This document shows, piece after piece, positions 1-9,538 of a DNA stretch of 64,000 bases. Below the pieces are notes generated by a model, which was not told the DNA's origin, did no database searches, and saw only the letters and a list, made by a program, of their open reading frames with translations. The translations under genes were made by a program, and so were the position numbers. The stretch is from Pseudomonas sp. dw_612. GTDB lineage: Bacteria > Pseudomonadota > Gammaproteobacteria > Pseudomonadales > Pseudomonadaceae. Location of the stretch: contig NZ_JAAVVC010000010.1 in assembly GCF_018449725.1 (NCBI RefSeq), positions 1 to 64,000 of the forward strand, given 5' to 3'. Within the stretch, counting starts at the first letter, position 1, and the number at the start of each line of letters is the position of its first letter.

Positions 1-964
1 GACCACCACGCGGAAAAAACCCACCGAAGGGGCCTGGGGCGGGAAGGGGGGGGCTTTGCCCCCCGACAGCCGGATCAAGAACGCCGACGGCACTACCCTC
101 AGCACCCATCAGGGCTGCCGCGTGTACGGCAACAGCCACGGCTTTATCGGCGGTTACGCGTCGACCCGCCACAGCCTGAGCTGCGTGATGATCGCCGAGG
201 CCGAAGGCCAGATGCAGCGCGATTACTGGTACGACGTGAACCGTCAGGGCAGCTTGCTGGCGGATCCGGTGAGCATTGGTCAGCGCGCCGCGCAACGGGC
301 CGCGAGCCGACTGGGCGCGCGTCCGGTGCCGACTTGTGAAGTGCCGGTATTGTTTTCGGCAGAACTGGCCGGTGGTTTGTTCGGCAGCTTCCTGTCGGCG
401 GTGTCCGGCGGCAGTCTGTATCGCAAATCGTCGTTCCTCGAAGGTACGCTGGGGCAGAAACTCTTCCCGGAATGGCTGACCCTCGATGAGCGTCCTCACC
501 TGATGCGCGCCATGGGCAGTTCGGCATTCGATGGCGATGGCTTGGCGACCTACGCCAAACCGTTCGTCGAAAACGGCGTGTTGGTGTCGTACATCCTCGG
601 CACCTATTCCGGTCGCAAACTCGGCATGCCGAGCACCGCCAACGCGGGCGGCGTGCACAACCTGTTCGTCACCCATGGCGATGAAGACCAGGCTGCCCTG
701 TTGCGTCGCATGGGTCGTGGCTTGCTGGTGACTGAATTGATGGGGCAGGGCCTGAACATGGTCACGGGCGATTACTCCCGTGGCGCGGCGGGTTTCTGGG
801 TCGAGAACGGCGAAATCCAGTTCGCGGTCCAGGAAGTGACCATTGCCGGCAATATGCGCGACATGTTCAAGCAGATCGTCGCGGTGGGGAATGACCTGGA
901 ACTGCGCAGTAATATTCGTACCGGTTCGGTGTTGATCGAGCGGATGACGGTGGCGGGCAGCTAA
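1..964 (+). CDS. pmbA: PmbA/TldE metalloprotease-family protein, 3' part only
   Basis: About 300 C-terminal residues of PmbA (TldE), the partner of TldD in a cytosolic metalloprotease complex that matures or degrades small peptides (microcin B17 and CcdA in E. coli). Recognised from conserved stretches such as GNSHGFIGGYASTRHSLS, YSGRKLGMPSTANAGG and GRGLLVTELMGQGLNM. As expected for this subunit there is no HExxxH motif; TldD carries it. The family is about 450 aa, so the start lies outside the window. The readable frame is clean from about base 63 (DSRIKNADG). Bases 1-62 are rich in G and C runs and do not continue the protein in any frame, so the left edge is probably poor-quality sequence. 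The same neighbour (fagA) follows pmbA in P. aeruginosa. Confidence 0.93.
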   Translation, partial: TTTRKKPTEGAWGGKGGALPPDSRIKNADGTTLSTHQGCRVYGNSHGFIGGYASTRHSLSCVMIAEAEGQMQRDYWYDVNRQGSLLADPVSIGQRAAQRAASRLGARPVPTCEVPVLFSAELAGGLFGSFLSAVSGGSLYRKSSFLEGTLGQKLFPEWLTLDERPHLMRAMGSSAFDGDGLATYAKPFVENGVLVSYILGTYSGRKLGMPSTANAGGVHNLFVTHGDEDQAALLRRMGRGLLVTELMGQGLNMVTGDYSRGAAGFWVENGEIQFAVQEVTIAGNMRDMFKQIVAVGNDLELRSNIRTGSVLIERMTVAGS

Positions 965-980
965 GCCCGACCGTTACACA

Positions 981-1018
981 AAAAGGCGCGCCATCCATTG
1001 GATGGCGCGCCTTTTTTT
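981..1018 (+). terminator. Rho-independent terminator after pmbA
   Basis: Perfect inverted repeat AGGCGCGCCATCC / GGATGGCGCGCCT with a very short loop, followed by a run of seven T. It lies 17 bases after the pmbA stop. Confidence 0.93.
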
Positions 1019-1037
1019 GCGCCCTGCACCAATCCCC

Positions 1038-1126
1038 TGTGGGAGCGGGCTTGCTCGCGAATGCGGTGTATCAGCCGAAATTATGGCGACTGATACACCG
1101 CATTCGCGAGCAAGCCCGCTCCCACA
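1038..1126. repeat. REPIN, class A (GTGGGAGCGGGCTTGCTCGC)
   Basis: Two inverted copies of the fluorescent-pseudomonad REP sequence GTGGGAGCGGGCTTGCTCGC, about 35 bases apart, with a partly self-complementary spacer (GGTGTATCAG / CTGATACACC). The whole element can fold as one long hairpin. It lies between the pmbA terminator and the fagA promoter. Six more class A copies occur in the window. Confidence 0.92.
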
Positions 1127-1151
1127 ATGAATCTCATCGATTTCCCGGGGT

Positions 1152-1190
1152 TGTTTTGGTTCTCATTATCATCTAATAATAAATCTCATT
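1152..1190 (+). promoter_or_regulatory. Probable Fur-binding region upstream of fagA
   Basis: AT-rich stretch with TCTCATTATCATCTAATAAT and a further TCTCATTAC. Read on the minus strand, GATAATGAGAACC matches the 19-bp Fur consensus at 13 positions, and neighbouring hexamers resemble further half sites. In P. aeruginosa the fagA-fumC-orfX-sodA operon is known to be Fur-repressed and induced by iron starvation. The site call here is inferred by similarity. Confidence 0.55.
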
Positions 1191-1208
1191 ACCGAATGAG
1201 CCCGGATT

Positions 1209-1596
1209 ATGAGTTCTGCCTTGCACGAGCAGCCGTACCTCGAAAGCTGGCGCTGGATGAGTCGCCAGATCCGTTGCGCGATGGATCCCGACGAACCGCG
1301 CCTGATCGAACATTACCTGGCCGAAGGCCGGTATCTGGCCTGCTGCACGGCCACCTCGCCCTGGACCATCGCTGAAACCTCCTTCCGTTTGCTGCTCGAC
1401 ACCGCCGCCGATGTCGCGCTGCCGTGGCACTGGCGCACTTACTGTCTCGACCAGGCCTGGCGCCCGTTGCGCGAACTGGAACGTCTCTCCCTGTGTAAAT
1501 GCCGGCTCAAACGCTGGCAGAGCTACACCTGGCAACTGGCGACCTGCGAGTTGCAGCCCTCGATTCCCCTCATAGAACTGGTGCAAGGATTTAGTG

Positions 1597-1613
<17 letters not shown>
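1209..1613 (+). CDS. fagA: FagA, iron-regulated fumC-associated protein
   Basis: A 134-residue protein of unknown biochemical role, first gene of the fagA-fumC-orfX-sodA operon described in P. aeruginosa. It is rich in Trp, Cys and Arg (three Cys between residues 37 and 100, one CKC motif) and has no signal peptide or membrane segment. The start ATG lies just downstream of the Fur-like region. Its last codons overlap the fumC start by 17 bases, so the two are probably translationally coupled. Identification rests on gene order and overall likeness to FagA, not on a known domain. Confidence 0.85.
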
Positions 1614-2970
<1,357 letters not shown>

Positions 2971-2997
2971 TCACTGCTACCGCTTTGGAGGCACACC

Positions 2998-3438
2998 ATG
3001 GACCACTGGAAACGCACGATCGAAAGGGCCAATCGCCATTTCATGCTGGGCGAGTTCGTCGATGCCCGCGAGGCATACTTGCAGGCACTGGCGCTGGCCC
3101 AGGTGTTGTTCGAACGCTGGGCGGATGCCGACGAAGCGGTGGCTGCTTGCGTGATTTCCCACCACAACCTGGCGGACCTGCATTTGCGTCTGAACCAGCC
3201 GGAGGAGAGCGCCGAGTACCTGTGCGCCATCCATCAACGCTTGTTGCAGACCATGCAGGACTCGCGCCTGGCCCCGGCCCTGCGCGAGGCCGCGCTACGC
3301 CAGAGCAGCAAAACCTACGTCGAACTGCTGAATTTCATCAGTGAACACGGCGAATACCCGCGCACCCATCGTTTGCTGCACATGGATGCTGCGTCGCCCC
3401 GGCATCAGCCTGCCCCTCTTCAACATGGAGTCCATTGA
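2998..3438 (+). CDS. OrfX of the fumC-sodA operon, hypothetical
   Basis: A 146-residue, mostly helical soluble protein with no assigned function; the homologue is called orfX in the P. aeruginosa fagA-fumC-orfX-sodA operon. The N-terminal half (AREAYLQALALAQ, then HHNLADLHLRLNQPEESAEYL) has the A-L-Y spacing of TPR-like helical pairs, which suggests protein binding, but no full TPR can be claimed. Start ATG with GGAGG 7 bases upstream. The stop is one base before the sodA ATG, so coupling is likely. Confidence 0.82.
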   Translation: MDHWKRTIERANRHFMLGEFVDAREAYLQALALAQVLFERWADADEAVAACVISHHNLADLHLRLNQPEESAEYLCAIHQRLLQTMQDSRLAPALREAALRQSSKTYVELLNFISEHGEYPRTHRLLHMDAASPRHQPAPLQHGVH

Positions 3439-3439
3439 A

Positions 3440-4051
3440 ATGGCTTTTACCTTGCCTGCCTTGCCGTACGCCTACGATGCCCTGGAACCGCATATCGATG
3501 CGCAGACCATGGAAATCCACTACACCAAGCACCACCAGACCTACATCAACAACCTCAACGCCGCCGTCGAAGGCACCGAGTTTGCCGAATGGTCGGTGGA
3601 AAAACTCGTGGCCAGCGTCCAGCAGCTTCCGGAAAAACTGCGCGCTGCAGTGATCAACCAGGGAGGTGGCCATGCTAACCATTCGCTGTTCTGGGAAGTC
3701 ATGGCGCCCAACGCCGGCGGCAAGCCTGACGGCGCGCTGGCCACAGCCATTGATGAGCAATTGGGTGGCCTCGACAGTTTCAAGGACACCTTCACCAAAG
3801 CCGCGCTGACTCGCTTCGGCAGTGGCTGGGCGTGGTTGAGCGTCACGCCTCAGAAGACTCTGGTCGTGGAAAGCAGCGGCAATCAGGACAGCCCGCTGAT
3901 GAACGGCAACACGCCGATCCTCGGCCTGGATGTCTGGGAGCACGCCTATTACCTGCGTTATCAGAACCGTCGTCCGGAATACATCAACGCGTTCTACAAC
4001 GTGATCAATTGGCCCGAAGTCGCGGCGCGCTATCAGGCGGCGCTGGTTTAA
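3440..4051 (+). CDS. sodA: Manganese superoxide dismutase
   Basis: Cytosolic superoxide dismutase of 203 aa. The four metal ligands are visible: H27 (IHYTKHH), H81 (GGHANHSLFW), D164 and H168 (DVWEHAYY). The GGG before HANH and the GNQDSPLM segment are typical of the Mn enzyme; the Fe enzyme usually has other residues there. The start is the ATG at 3440, with GGAG 9 bases upstream; the open frame runs further upstream but overlaps orfX. Last gene of the iron-starvation operon, where the Mn enzyme can substitute for the Fe-dependent SodB. Confidence 0.96.
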   Translation: MAFTLPALPYAYDALEPHIDAQTMEIHYTKHHQTYINNLNAAVEGTEFAEWSVEKLVASVQQLPEKLRAAVINQGGGHANHSLFWEVMAPNAGGKPDGALATAIDEQLGGLDSFKDTFTKAALTRFGSGWAWLSVTPQKTLVVESSGNQDSPLMNGNTPILGLDVWEHAYYLRYQNRRPEYINAFYNVINWPEVAARYQAALV

Positions 4052-4081
4052 GTCCTCTATAAAAACAATCCAAGGCTGACT

Positions 4082-4975
4082 ATGGGCACTGAAACACTGG
4101 CGATCGGTAGCGGACGAATGTTTCGTTACGCGTTGGGATCGCTGTTACTAATGGCGGGTATGACGTTGTTGGTCGCCCAGGGATTGGCGTGGCTGGACCT
4201 GGAGCCGAAGTTGCTGCGCGCCCTGCAAGGTGGGGCGATTTGCGCCTTGGGCACGGCGCTCGGTGCGGTGCCAGTCCTGGTGATTCGGCGCATGCCCCAG
4301 GCGCTCAGCGATACCCTGCTCGGTTTCGGTGCCGGGGTGATGCTCGCGGCGACGGCGTTTTCGCTGATCGTCCCGGGCATTTCCGCGGCCGAAAGCCTGG
4401 GGCTGACGCCTTGGGCCGCCAGTGGTCTGATCAGCTTCGGCATCATGTTCGGCGCGTTCGGGTTGTTTCTGGTGGACCGCAAAGTCTCCGGGGCCAGCCC
4501 GGAAATGCTCGTCGGCACATTGGAACGACCGGTGATTCCGCCGCGAATCTGGCTGTTTGTGTTCGCCATCATCGCCCACAACATTCCTGAAGGCATGGCG
4601 GTCGGGGTGTCGGCCGGTGGCGGCATGCCGGACGCCGACAGCCTCGCGATGGGCATCGCCTTGCAGGATGTGCCCGAAGGGCTGGTGATTGCGTTGGTGT
4701 TGGCCGGGGCGGGGATGTCGCGGGTCAAGGCGTTCCTGATCGGTGCTGCATCAGGATTGGTGGAGCCGGTGTTCGCGCTGTTGTGTGCGTGGCTGGTGAG
4801 CCTGGCTGAATTGCTCTTGCCGTTGGGTCTGGCGCTGGCGGCCGGGGCGATGCTGCTGGTGGTGACCCATGAAGTCATTCCAGAGTCGCGGCGCAATGGT
4901 CACGACAAACTGGCCAGCCTTGGGTTGTTGATGGGGTTTTGTTTGATGATGGTGATGGATACTGCGCTGGCTTAG
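4082..4975 (+). CDS. ZIP-family divalent metal transporter
   Basis: A 297-residue inner-membrane protein with about eight hydrophobic segments. The two ZIP metal-site helices are clear: HNIPEGMAVGVSAGGG near residue 165-180 and LQDVPEGLVIALVLAG near 195-210, with paired H/D and E residues. The family takes up Zn, Fe or Mn into the cytosol; the substrate cannot be told from sequence. It follows sodA by 30 bases and may be co-transcribed with the iron-starvation operon, which would fit Mn or Fe supply to SodA, but that is inference. Its P. aeruginosa counterpart is in the same position. Confidence 0.9.
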   Translation: MGTETLAIGSGRMFRYALGSLLLMAGMTLLVAQGLAWLDLEPKLLRALQGGAICALGTALGAVPVLVIRRMPQALSDTLLGFGAGVMLAATAFSLIVPGISAAESLGLTPWAASGLISFGIMFGAFGLFLVDRKVSGASPEMLVGTLERPVIPPRIWLFVFAIIAHNIPEGMAVGVSAGGGMPDADSLAMGIALQDVPEGLVIALVLAGAGMSRVKAFLIGAASGLVEPVFALLCAWLVSLAELLLPLGLALAAGAMLLVVTHEVIPESRRNGHDKLASLGLLMGFCLMMVMDTALA

Positions 4976-4990
4976 CAGACTTCGGAGTCT

Positions 4991-5123
4991 TGTAGAAGCT
5001 GCCGAAGGCTGCGTTCGACTGCGAAGCAGTCGGAAGTCTGGCATACGCGGTTTGCTTGAAGGACTGTGGTGTCTGATTTTACGACTGCTCCGCAGCCGAA
5101 CGCAGGCTAGCCAGCTGCTACAG
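4991..5123. repeat. Long inverted repeat element, class C (TGTAG-AGCTGCCGAAGGCTGC)
   Basis: Left arm TGTAGAAGCTGCCGAAGGCTG plus CGTTCGACTGCGAAGCAGTCG, right arm CGACTGCTCCGCAGCCGAACG plus CAGCTGCTACA, about 50 bases apart. It lies between the convergent ends of the ZIP gene and NPr, and its right end is one base from the NPr stop codon. A related copy is at 48505-48676. Confidence 0.85.
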
Positions 5124-5124
5124 G

Positions 5125-5400
5125 CTAGCCGCCTTCGCCGAAGTAGTCGTTGATCAGATCCACCAATGCCTGCAAGGCTTCGTCAGCCTGCTCACCTTCG
5201 GTGCTCAGGTGAATGATGGTGCCCTTGCCGGCCGCGAGCATCATCATGGCCATGATGCTTTTGCCGTCTACCAGGGATTCGGAATTGCGCCCGACCCGGA
5301 TCGTGCACTCCTTGAACTCACCGGCAACGCCAACGAATTTCGCAGAAGCACGGGCATGCAGGCCCAGCTTGTTGATGATTTCAATTTCCAGAGCAGGCAT
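5125..5400 (-). CDS. ptsO: Phosphocarrier HPr/NPr of the nitrogen PTS
   Basis: A 91-residue HPr-fold phosphocarrier. The phosphorylated histidine is H15 in KLGLHARASAKF, and the regulatory-serine region SLVDGKSIMAMMML is present. In pseudomonads the NPr protein (PtsO) passes phosphate from PtsP (EI-Ntr) to PtsN. It is the last gene of a minus-strand cluster hpf-ptsN-rapZ-ptsO, 15 bases after rapZ, matching the rpoN-linked clusters of other gamma-proteobacteria. Confidence 0.95.
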   Translation of the reverse strand: MPALEIEIINKLGLHARASAKFVGVAGEFKECTIRVGRNSESLVDGKSIMAMMMLAAGKGTIIHLSTEGEQADEALQALVDLINDYFGEGG

Positions 5401-5415
5401 CGCGTTGTGAATCCT

Positions 5416-6273
5416 TTAGCTGAGGTCGCGGTGGCGGACCTGGACGTTCTTCAGGGATTGTTGCAGGGCCTGGCCCAGACGTTCGGTCAGGTAGACGGAG
5501 CGGTGATGACCGCCGGTGCAGCCAATGGCAATGGTGACGTAGGCGCGGTTGCTGGCGGCAAAGCGCGGCAGCCACTTGAACAGGTAGTTGTAGATGTCCT
5601 GGAACATCTCCTCGACGTCCGGCTGTGCCGCCAGGTACTCGGCCACCGGTTGATCAAGCCCGGACTGGGCTCGCAGCTCCGGTTTCCAGTAAGGATTGGG
5701 CAGGCAGCGCACATCGAACACCACGTCGGCATCCACCGGCATGCCACGCTTGAACCCGAAAGACTCCACCAGGAACGCCGTGCCGGGCTCCGGCTGGTTC
5801 AACAGGCGCAACTTGATGGTGTCGCGCAGCTGGTACAGATTCAGGTTGGTGGTGTTGATCTTGAGGTCGGCCAGGTCGGCGATCGGTCCCAGCAGTTGGG
5901 TTTCGTCGTCGATCGCCTCGGCCAGTGAGCGACTGGCATTGCTCAGGGGGTGACGGCGGCGGGTTTCCGAGAAGCGCTTGAGCAGCGTTTCCTCATCGGC
6001 GTCCAGATACAGCACATCGCACTGGATATGCCGGCTGCGAACTTCTTCAAGCAATTCGGGAAAACGCGAGAGGTGGCTGGGCAGGTTACGGGCGTCGATG
6101 GACACGGCGACCAGCGGCTGTGCCAGCTCGGTATGAATCAGCGCGCGTTCGGCCAGCTCCGGCAGCAGGCCGGCGGGCAGGTTGTCGATGCAGTAGTAGC
6201 CGTTGTCCTCAAGGACATTGAGCGCGGTACTTTTACCGGAGCCGGAACGGCCACTGACAATGATCAGGCGCAT
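5416..6273 (-). CDS. rapZ: RapZ nucleotide-binding/RNA adaptor protein
   Basis: A 285-residue protein with an N-terminal P-loop kinase-like domain (GRSGSGKS at 8-15; YCIDNLPAGL switch) and the conserved C-terminal RNA-binding domain with GCTGGHHRSVYLTERL near the end. In E. coli RapZ senses glucosamine-6-phosphate and steers RNase E cleavage of GlmZ. The target in Pseudomonas is not evident here. It starts 2 bases after the ptsN stop, so it is certainly in the same operon. Confidence 0.95.
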   Translation of the reverse strand: MRLIIVSGRSGSGKSTALNVLEDNGYYCIDNLPAGLLPELAERALIHTELAQPLVAVSIDARNLPSHLSRFPELLEEVRSRHIQCDVLYLDADEETLLKRFSETRRRHPLSNASRSLAEAIDDETQLLGPIADLADLKINTTNLNLYQLRDTIKLRLLNQPEPGTAFLVESFGFKRGMPVDADVVFDVRCLPNPYWKPELRAQSGLDQPVAEYLAAQPDVEEMFQDIYNYLFKWLPRFAASNRAYVTIAIGCTGGHHRSVYLTERLGQALQQSLKNVQVRHRDLS

Positions 6274-6275
6274 GA

Positions 6276-6740
6276 TTAGTGACCGTTTTGCTCGCTCAGG
6301 ACAACCTGATACAAGGCTTCGTTGCTCGGGGCACTGCGCAGTTTTTCGCGTACTTCCTTGCGATCGAGCATGCTGGCGATCTGGCGCAACAGTTCCAGGT
6401 GCGCATCGGTGGCGGCTTGCGGGACAAGCAGGACAAACAGCAAGTCAACCGGGGCGCCGTCGATGGCGTCGAAATCGATAGGTGCGTCCAGGTGCATCAG
6501 GGCGCTGATGGGTGAGGTGCAACCCTTGAGGCGACAGTGGGGGATAGCGATGCCGTTGCCAAAACCAGTGGAACCGAGTTTTTCACGGGCAATCAGAGCC
6601 TCGAAGACATCTTGCATCTCCAGATCCGGCACTTCCCGGGCGATCAGGTTGGCAATTTGCTCGAGGGCTTTCTTTTTACTGCCGCCCGGCACGTTCACGA
6701 GGGAACGGCCGGGGGTCAGGATGTTTTCAAGTCGGATCAT
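6276..6740 (-). CDS. ptsN: Nitrogen-regulatory EIIA protein PtsN
   Basis: A 154-residue EIIA-Ntr protein with the phosphorylated H68 in GNGIAIPHCRLKG. It is the terminal acceptor of the nitrogen PTS and controls potassium, carbon-storage and nitrogen functions by protein binding rather than sugar transport. It sits between hpf and rapZ with gaps of 12 and 2 bases. Confidence 0.96.
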   Translation of the reverse strand: MIRLENILTPGRSLVNVPGGSKKKALEQIANLIAREVPDLEMQDVFEALIAREKLGSTGFGNGIAIPHCRLKGCTSPISALMHLDAPIDFDAIDGAPVDLLFVLLVPQAATDAHLELLRQIASMLDRKEVREKLRSAPSNEALYQVVLSEQNGH

Positions 6741-6752
6741 GGGTTGGGAGTG

Positions 6753-7061
6753 TTAACGACCGGTTGCGCCCTGGAGGAGGCTCTGGGTCTTTTCCTTATG
6801 CTTTTTGAGTTGTTTATCCAGCTTGTCGGTCAGTGAGTCGATCGCTGCGTACATATCGGTATGTTCCGCGTTGGCGACCACTTCACTGCCGGGAATATGC
6901 AGGGTGGCTTCGATTTTCTGCTTCAGCTTCTCGACCGTCATCGTCACCTGCACGTTGGTGATCTTGTCGAAATGCCGCTCTAATCGTTCGAGTTTTTCGC
7001 CGATGTAGGCGCGCAGGGGTTCGGTCACTTCCAGTTGGTGTCCACTGATGTTGACTTGCAT
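6753..7061 (-). CDS. hpf: Ribosome hibernation promoting factor
   Basis: A 102-residue HPF/YfiA-family protein (MQVNISGHQLEV, then a beta-alpha fold with KLERLERHFDKI and EHTDMYAAIDSLTDKL). It binds the decoding centre of idle ribosomes in stationary phase. The ATG at 7061 has AAGGAG 7 bases upstream on the minus strand; the frame is open further upstream, but the family starts here. Short form, without the long C-terminal dimerisation domain. Directly downstream of rpoN, as in other proteobacteria. Confidence 0.95.
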   Translation of the reverse strand: MQVNISGHQLEVTEPLRAYIGEKLERLERHFDKITNVQVTMTVEKLKQKIEATLHIPGSEVVANAEHTDMYAAIDSLTDKLDKQLKKHKEKTQSLLQGATGR

Positions 7062-7134
7062 ACAGCTTCTCCTTCGTTGCCAGTGCATAAAGCGGCAGGT
7101 AGAGGTACCTGCCACTGGAACGCTGTGCTGTGGC

Positions 7135-8628
7135 TTACATCAACCGCTTGCGTTCGCTCGAAGGCGCGATCCCGAGGGACTCGCGGTACTTGGCGACGGT
7201 GCGGCGAGCCACCTGAATGCCTTGTGCCTCCAGTAAACCAGCGATCTTGCTGTCACTCAACGGCTTTTTCTGATTTTCCGCGGCAACCAGTTTTTTGATG
7301 ATCGCGCGGATCGCTGTGGACGAGCATTCACCGCCTTCAGAGGTGCTGACATGGCTGGAGAAAAAGTATTTCAGCTCATATATGCCCCGTGGGGTATGCA
7401 TGAACTTTTGGGTGGTGACCCGTGAAATCGTCGATTCGTGCATGCCCACCGCTTCGGCGATGTCATGCAGGACCAGCGGTTTCATGGCTTCGTCGCCGTA
7501 CTCCAGGAAGCCGCGCTGATGCTCGACGATCTGGGTGGCTACTTTCATCAGGGTTTCGTTGCGGCTTTGCAGGCTTTTGATGAACCAGCGGGCTTCCTGC
7601 AGCTGATTGCGCATGAAGGTGTTGTCGGCGCTGGTGTCGGCGCGGCGCACGAAGCCGGCGTATTGGGCGTTGACCCGCAGCCGTGGCACCGACTCCTGGT
7701 TCAGCTCCACCAGCCAGCGCTCGTTGTCCTTGCGCACGATGACGTCGGGAACGACATACTCGGCTTCGCTGGATTCGATTTGCGAGCCCGGGCGCGGGTT
7801 CAGGCTCTGGACCAGTTCGATGACCTGGCGCAGTTCATCTTCCTTGAGCTTCATGCGGCGCATCAACTGGCTGTAGTCGCGGCTGCCGAGCAGGTCGATG
7901 TAATCGGTGACCAGGCGCTTGGCCTCGGCCAGCCAAGGCGTCTTGGCGGGCAGTTGGCGCAATTGCAGCAACAGGCATTCGCCCAGGTTGCGGGCGCCGA
8001 TGCCGGCCGGTTCGAATTGCTGGATGCGGTGCAGGACGGCTTCGATTTCGTCCAGTTCGATGTCCAGTTCCGGATCGAAGGCTTCGAGGATTTCCTCGAG
8101 GGTTTCGTCCAGGTAGCCCTGATTGTTGATGCAATCGATCAGGGTCACGGCGATCAGGCGATCGGTGTCGGACATCGGTGCGAGGTTCAGTTGCCAGAGC
8201 AGGTGGCTTTGCAGGCTTTCACCGGCGGATGTGCGGGTGGTGAAATCCCACTCGTCGTCATCGTTGCTCGGCAGGCTGCTGGCGCTGGTCTGGTAGACGT
8301 CTTCCCAGGCGGTATCGACGGGCAGCTCGTTGGGAATGCGCTCGTTCCAGTCACCTTCCTCGAGGTTGTCCACCGTCGGGGCGGTTTCCTGGTAGGAGGG
8401 TTCCGAAACATCGGCGTTGGGTTGCTGTTCGGCTTTGTCGGCCAAGGGGTCGGCGTTATCGAAGTCGTCGCCTTCTTCCTGGCGTTCGAGCATCGGATTG
8501 GACTCCAGGGCCTCCTGGATTTCCTGTTGCAGGTCCAGGGTCGACAATTGGAGCAGGCGGATGGCCTGTTGCAGCTGAGGTGTCATCGTCAGCTGCTGGC
8601 CCATTCTCAAGACTAGCGATGGTTTCAT
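7135..8628 (-). CDS. rpoN: RNA polymerase sigma-54 factor
   Basis: A 497-residue sigma factor needed for enhancer-dependent promoters (nitrogen, flagella and others). The Gln/Leu-rich region I (residues 1-50, LRMGQQLTMTPQLQQAIRLL) contacts activators, an acidic region II follows, and the DNA-binding RpoN box ARRTVAKYRE lies near 474-483. It is upstream of hpf and the nitrogen-PTS genes on the same strand and about 180 bases downstream of lptB, a gap with no recognisable gene. Confidence 0.98.
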   Translation of the reverse strand: MKPSLVLRMGQQLTMTPQLQQAIRLLQLSTLDLQQEIQEALESNPMLERQEEGDDFDNADPLADKAEQQPNADVSEPSYQETAPTVDNLEEGDWNERIPNELPVDTAWEDVYQTSASSLPSNDDDEWDFTTRTSAGESLQSHLLWQLNLAPMSDTDRLIAVTLIDCINNQGYLDETLEEILEAFDPELDIELDEIEAVLHRIQQFEPAGIGARNLGECLLLQLRQLPAKTPWLAEAKRLVTDYIDLLGSRDYSQLMRRMKLKEDELRQVIELVQSLNPRPGSQIESSEAEYVVPDVIVRKDNERWLVELNQESVPRLRVNAQYAGFVRRADTSADNTFMRNQLQEARWFIKSLQSRNETLMKVATQIVEHQRGFLEYGDEAMKPLVLHDIAEAVGMHESTISRVTTQKFMHTPRGIYELKYFFSSHVSTSEGGECSSTAIRAIIKKLVAAENQKKPLSDSKIAGLLEAQGIQVARRTVAKYRESLGIAPSSERKRLM

Positions 8629-8812
8629 GGCAGGGGCTTAACACCTTATTCGCCGGCGCGCATGCGCCATCCACTACAGGGCGCCGAAGCGCCAAACTTA
8701 AGCAAATTATATGCCCGAAACCACGGCGTTTGACTAGAGCGCCGTAACAATAAAAAAATGTTGTTTTTTTATCGATACGAGCGCTCGGGCAACCAGCCAG
8801 GCACCTCAGTGC

Positions 8813-9538
8813 TTACAGGCGGAACTCGTGGCCCAGATACACTTCCTTGACCAGTTCGTTGGCCAGGATGGTGGCAGAGTCACCTTCGGCGATCAGTTGA
8901 CCATCGTTGACGATGTAGGCGGTTTCGCAGATATCCAGGGTTTCACGGACGTTGTGGTCGGTGATCAACACGCCAATGCCCTTGGCCTTGAGGTGGTGGA
9001 TGATCTGCTTGATGTCGCCTACCGAAATCGGGTCTACACCGGCGAAAGGTTCGTCGAGCAGGATGAATTTCGGGTTGGTGGCCAGCGCGCGAGCGATTTC
9101 TACCCGGCGGCGTTCACCACCGGACAGGCTCATGCCCAGGTTGTCGCGGATGTGGCTGATGTGGAATTCCTGCAGCAGGCTCTCCAGCTCTTTGCGACGA
9201 CCGGCCTTGTCGAGTTCCTTGCGGGTCTCGAGGATGGCCATGATGTTGTCGGCCACCGACAGTTTGCGGAAGATCGACGCTTCTTGCGGAAGATAGCCGA
9301 TACCGGCCTTTGCACGACCGTGCATCGGCTGGTGGCTGACGTCCAGGTCATCGATCAGTACGCGACCCTGATCGGCCTGCACCAGGCCGACGATCATGTA
9401 GAAGCAGGTGGTCTTGCCAGCGCCGTTCGGGCCCAGCAGGCCGACGATCTGACCGCTGTCGATGGACAGGCTGACGTCACGCACGACCTGGCGGCTCTTG
9501 TAGCTCTTGGCCAGATGCTGAGCTTTCAGGGTTGCCAT
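8813..9538 (-). CDS. lptB: LPS export ABC transporter ATP-binding protein LptB
   Basis: A 241-residue cytoplasmic ATPase driving lipopolysaccharide transport through LptFG. Walker A GPNGAGKT, signature LSGGERRRVEIAR and Walker B FILLDEPFAG are present. The frame is open upstream inside lptA, but the family start MATLKAQHLAKSY is at 9538, where the ATG shares a base with the lptA stop, showing tight coupling. Confidence 0.97.
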   Translation of the reverse strand: MATLKAQHLAKSYKSRQVVRDVSLSIDSGQIVGLLGPNGAGKTTCFYMIVGLVQADQGRVLIDDLDVSHQPMHGRAKAGIGYLPQEASIFRKLSVADNIMAILETRKELDKAGRRKELESLLQEFHISHIRDNLGMSLSGGERRRVEIARALATNPKFILLDEPFAGVDPISVGDIKQIIHHLKAKGIGVLITDHNVRETLDICETAYIVNDGQLIAEGDSATILANELVKEVYLGHEFRL

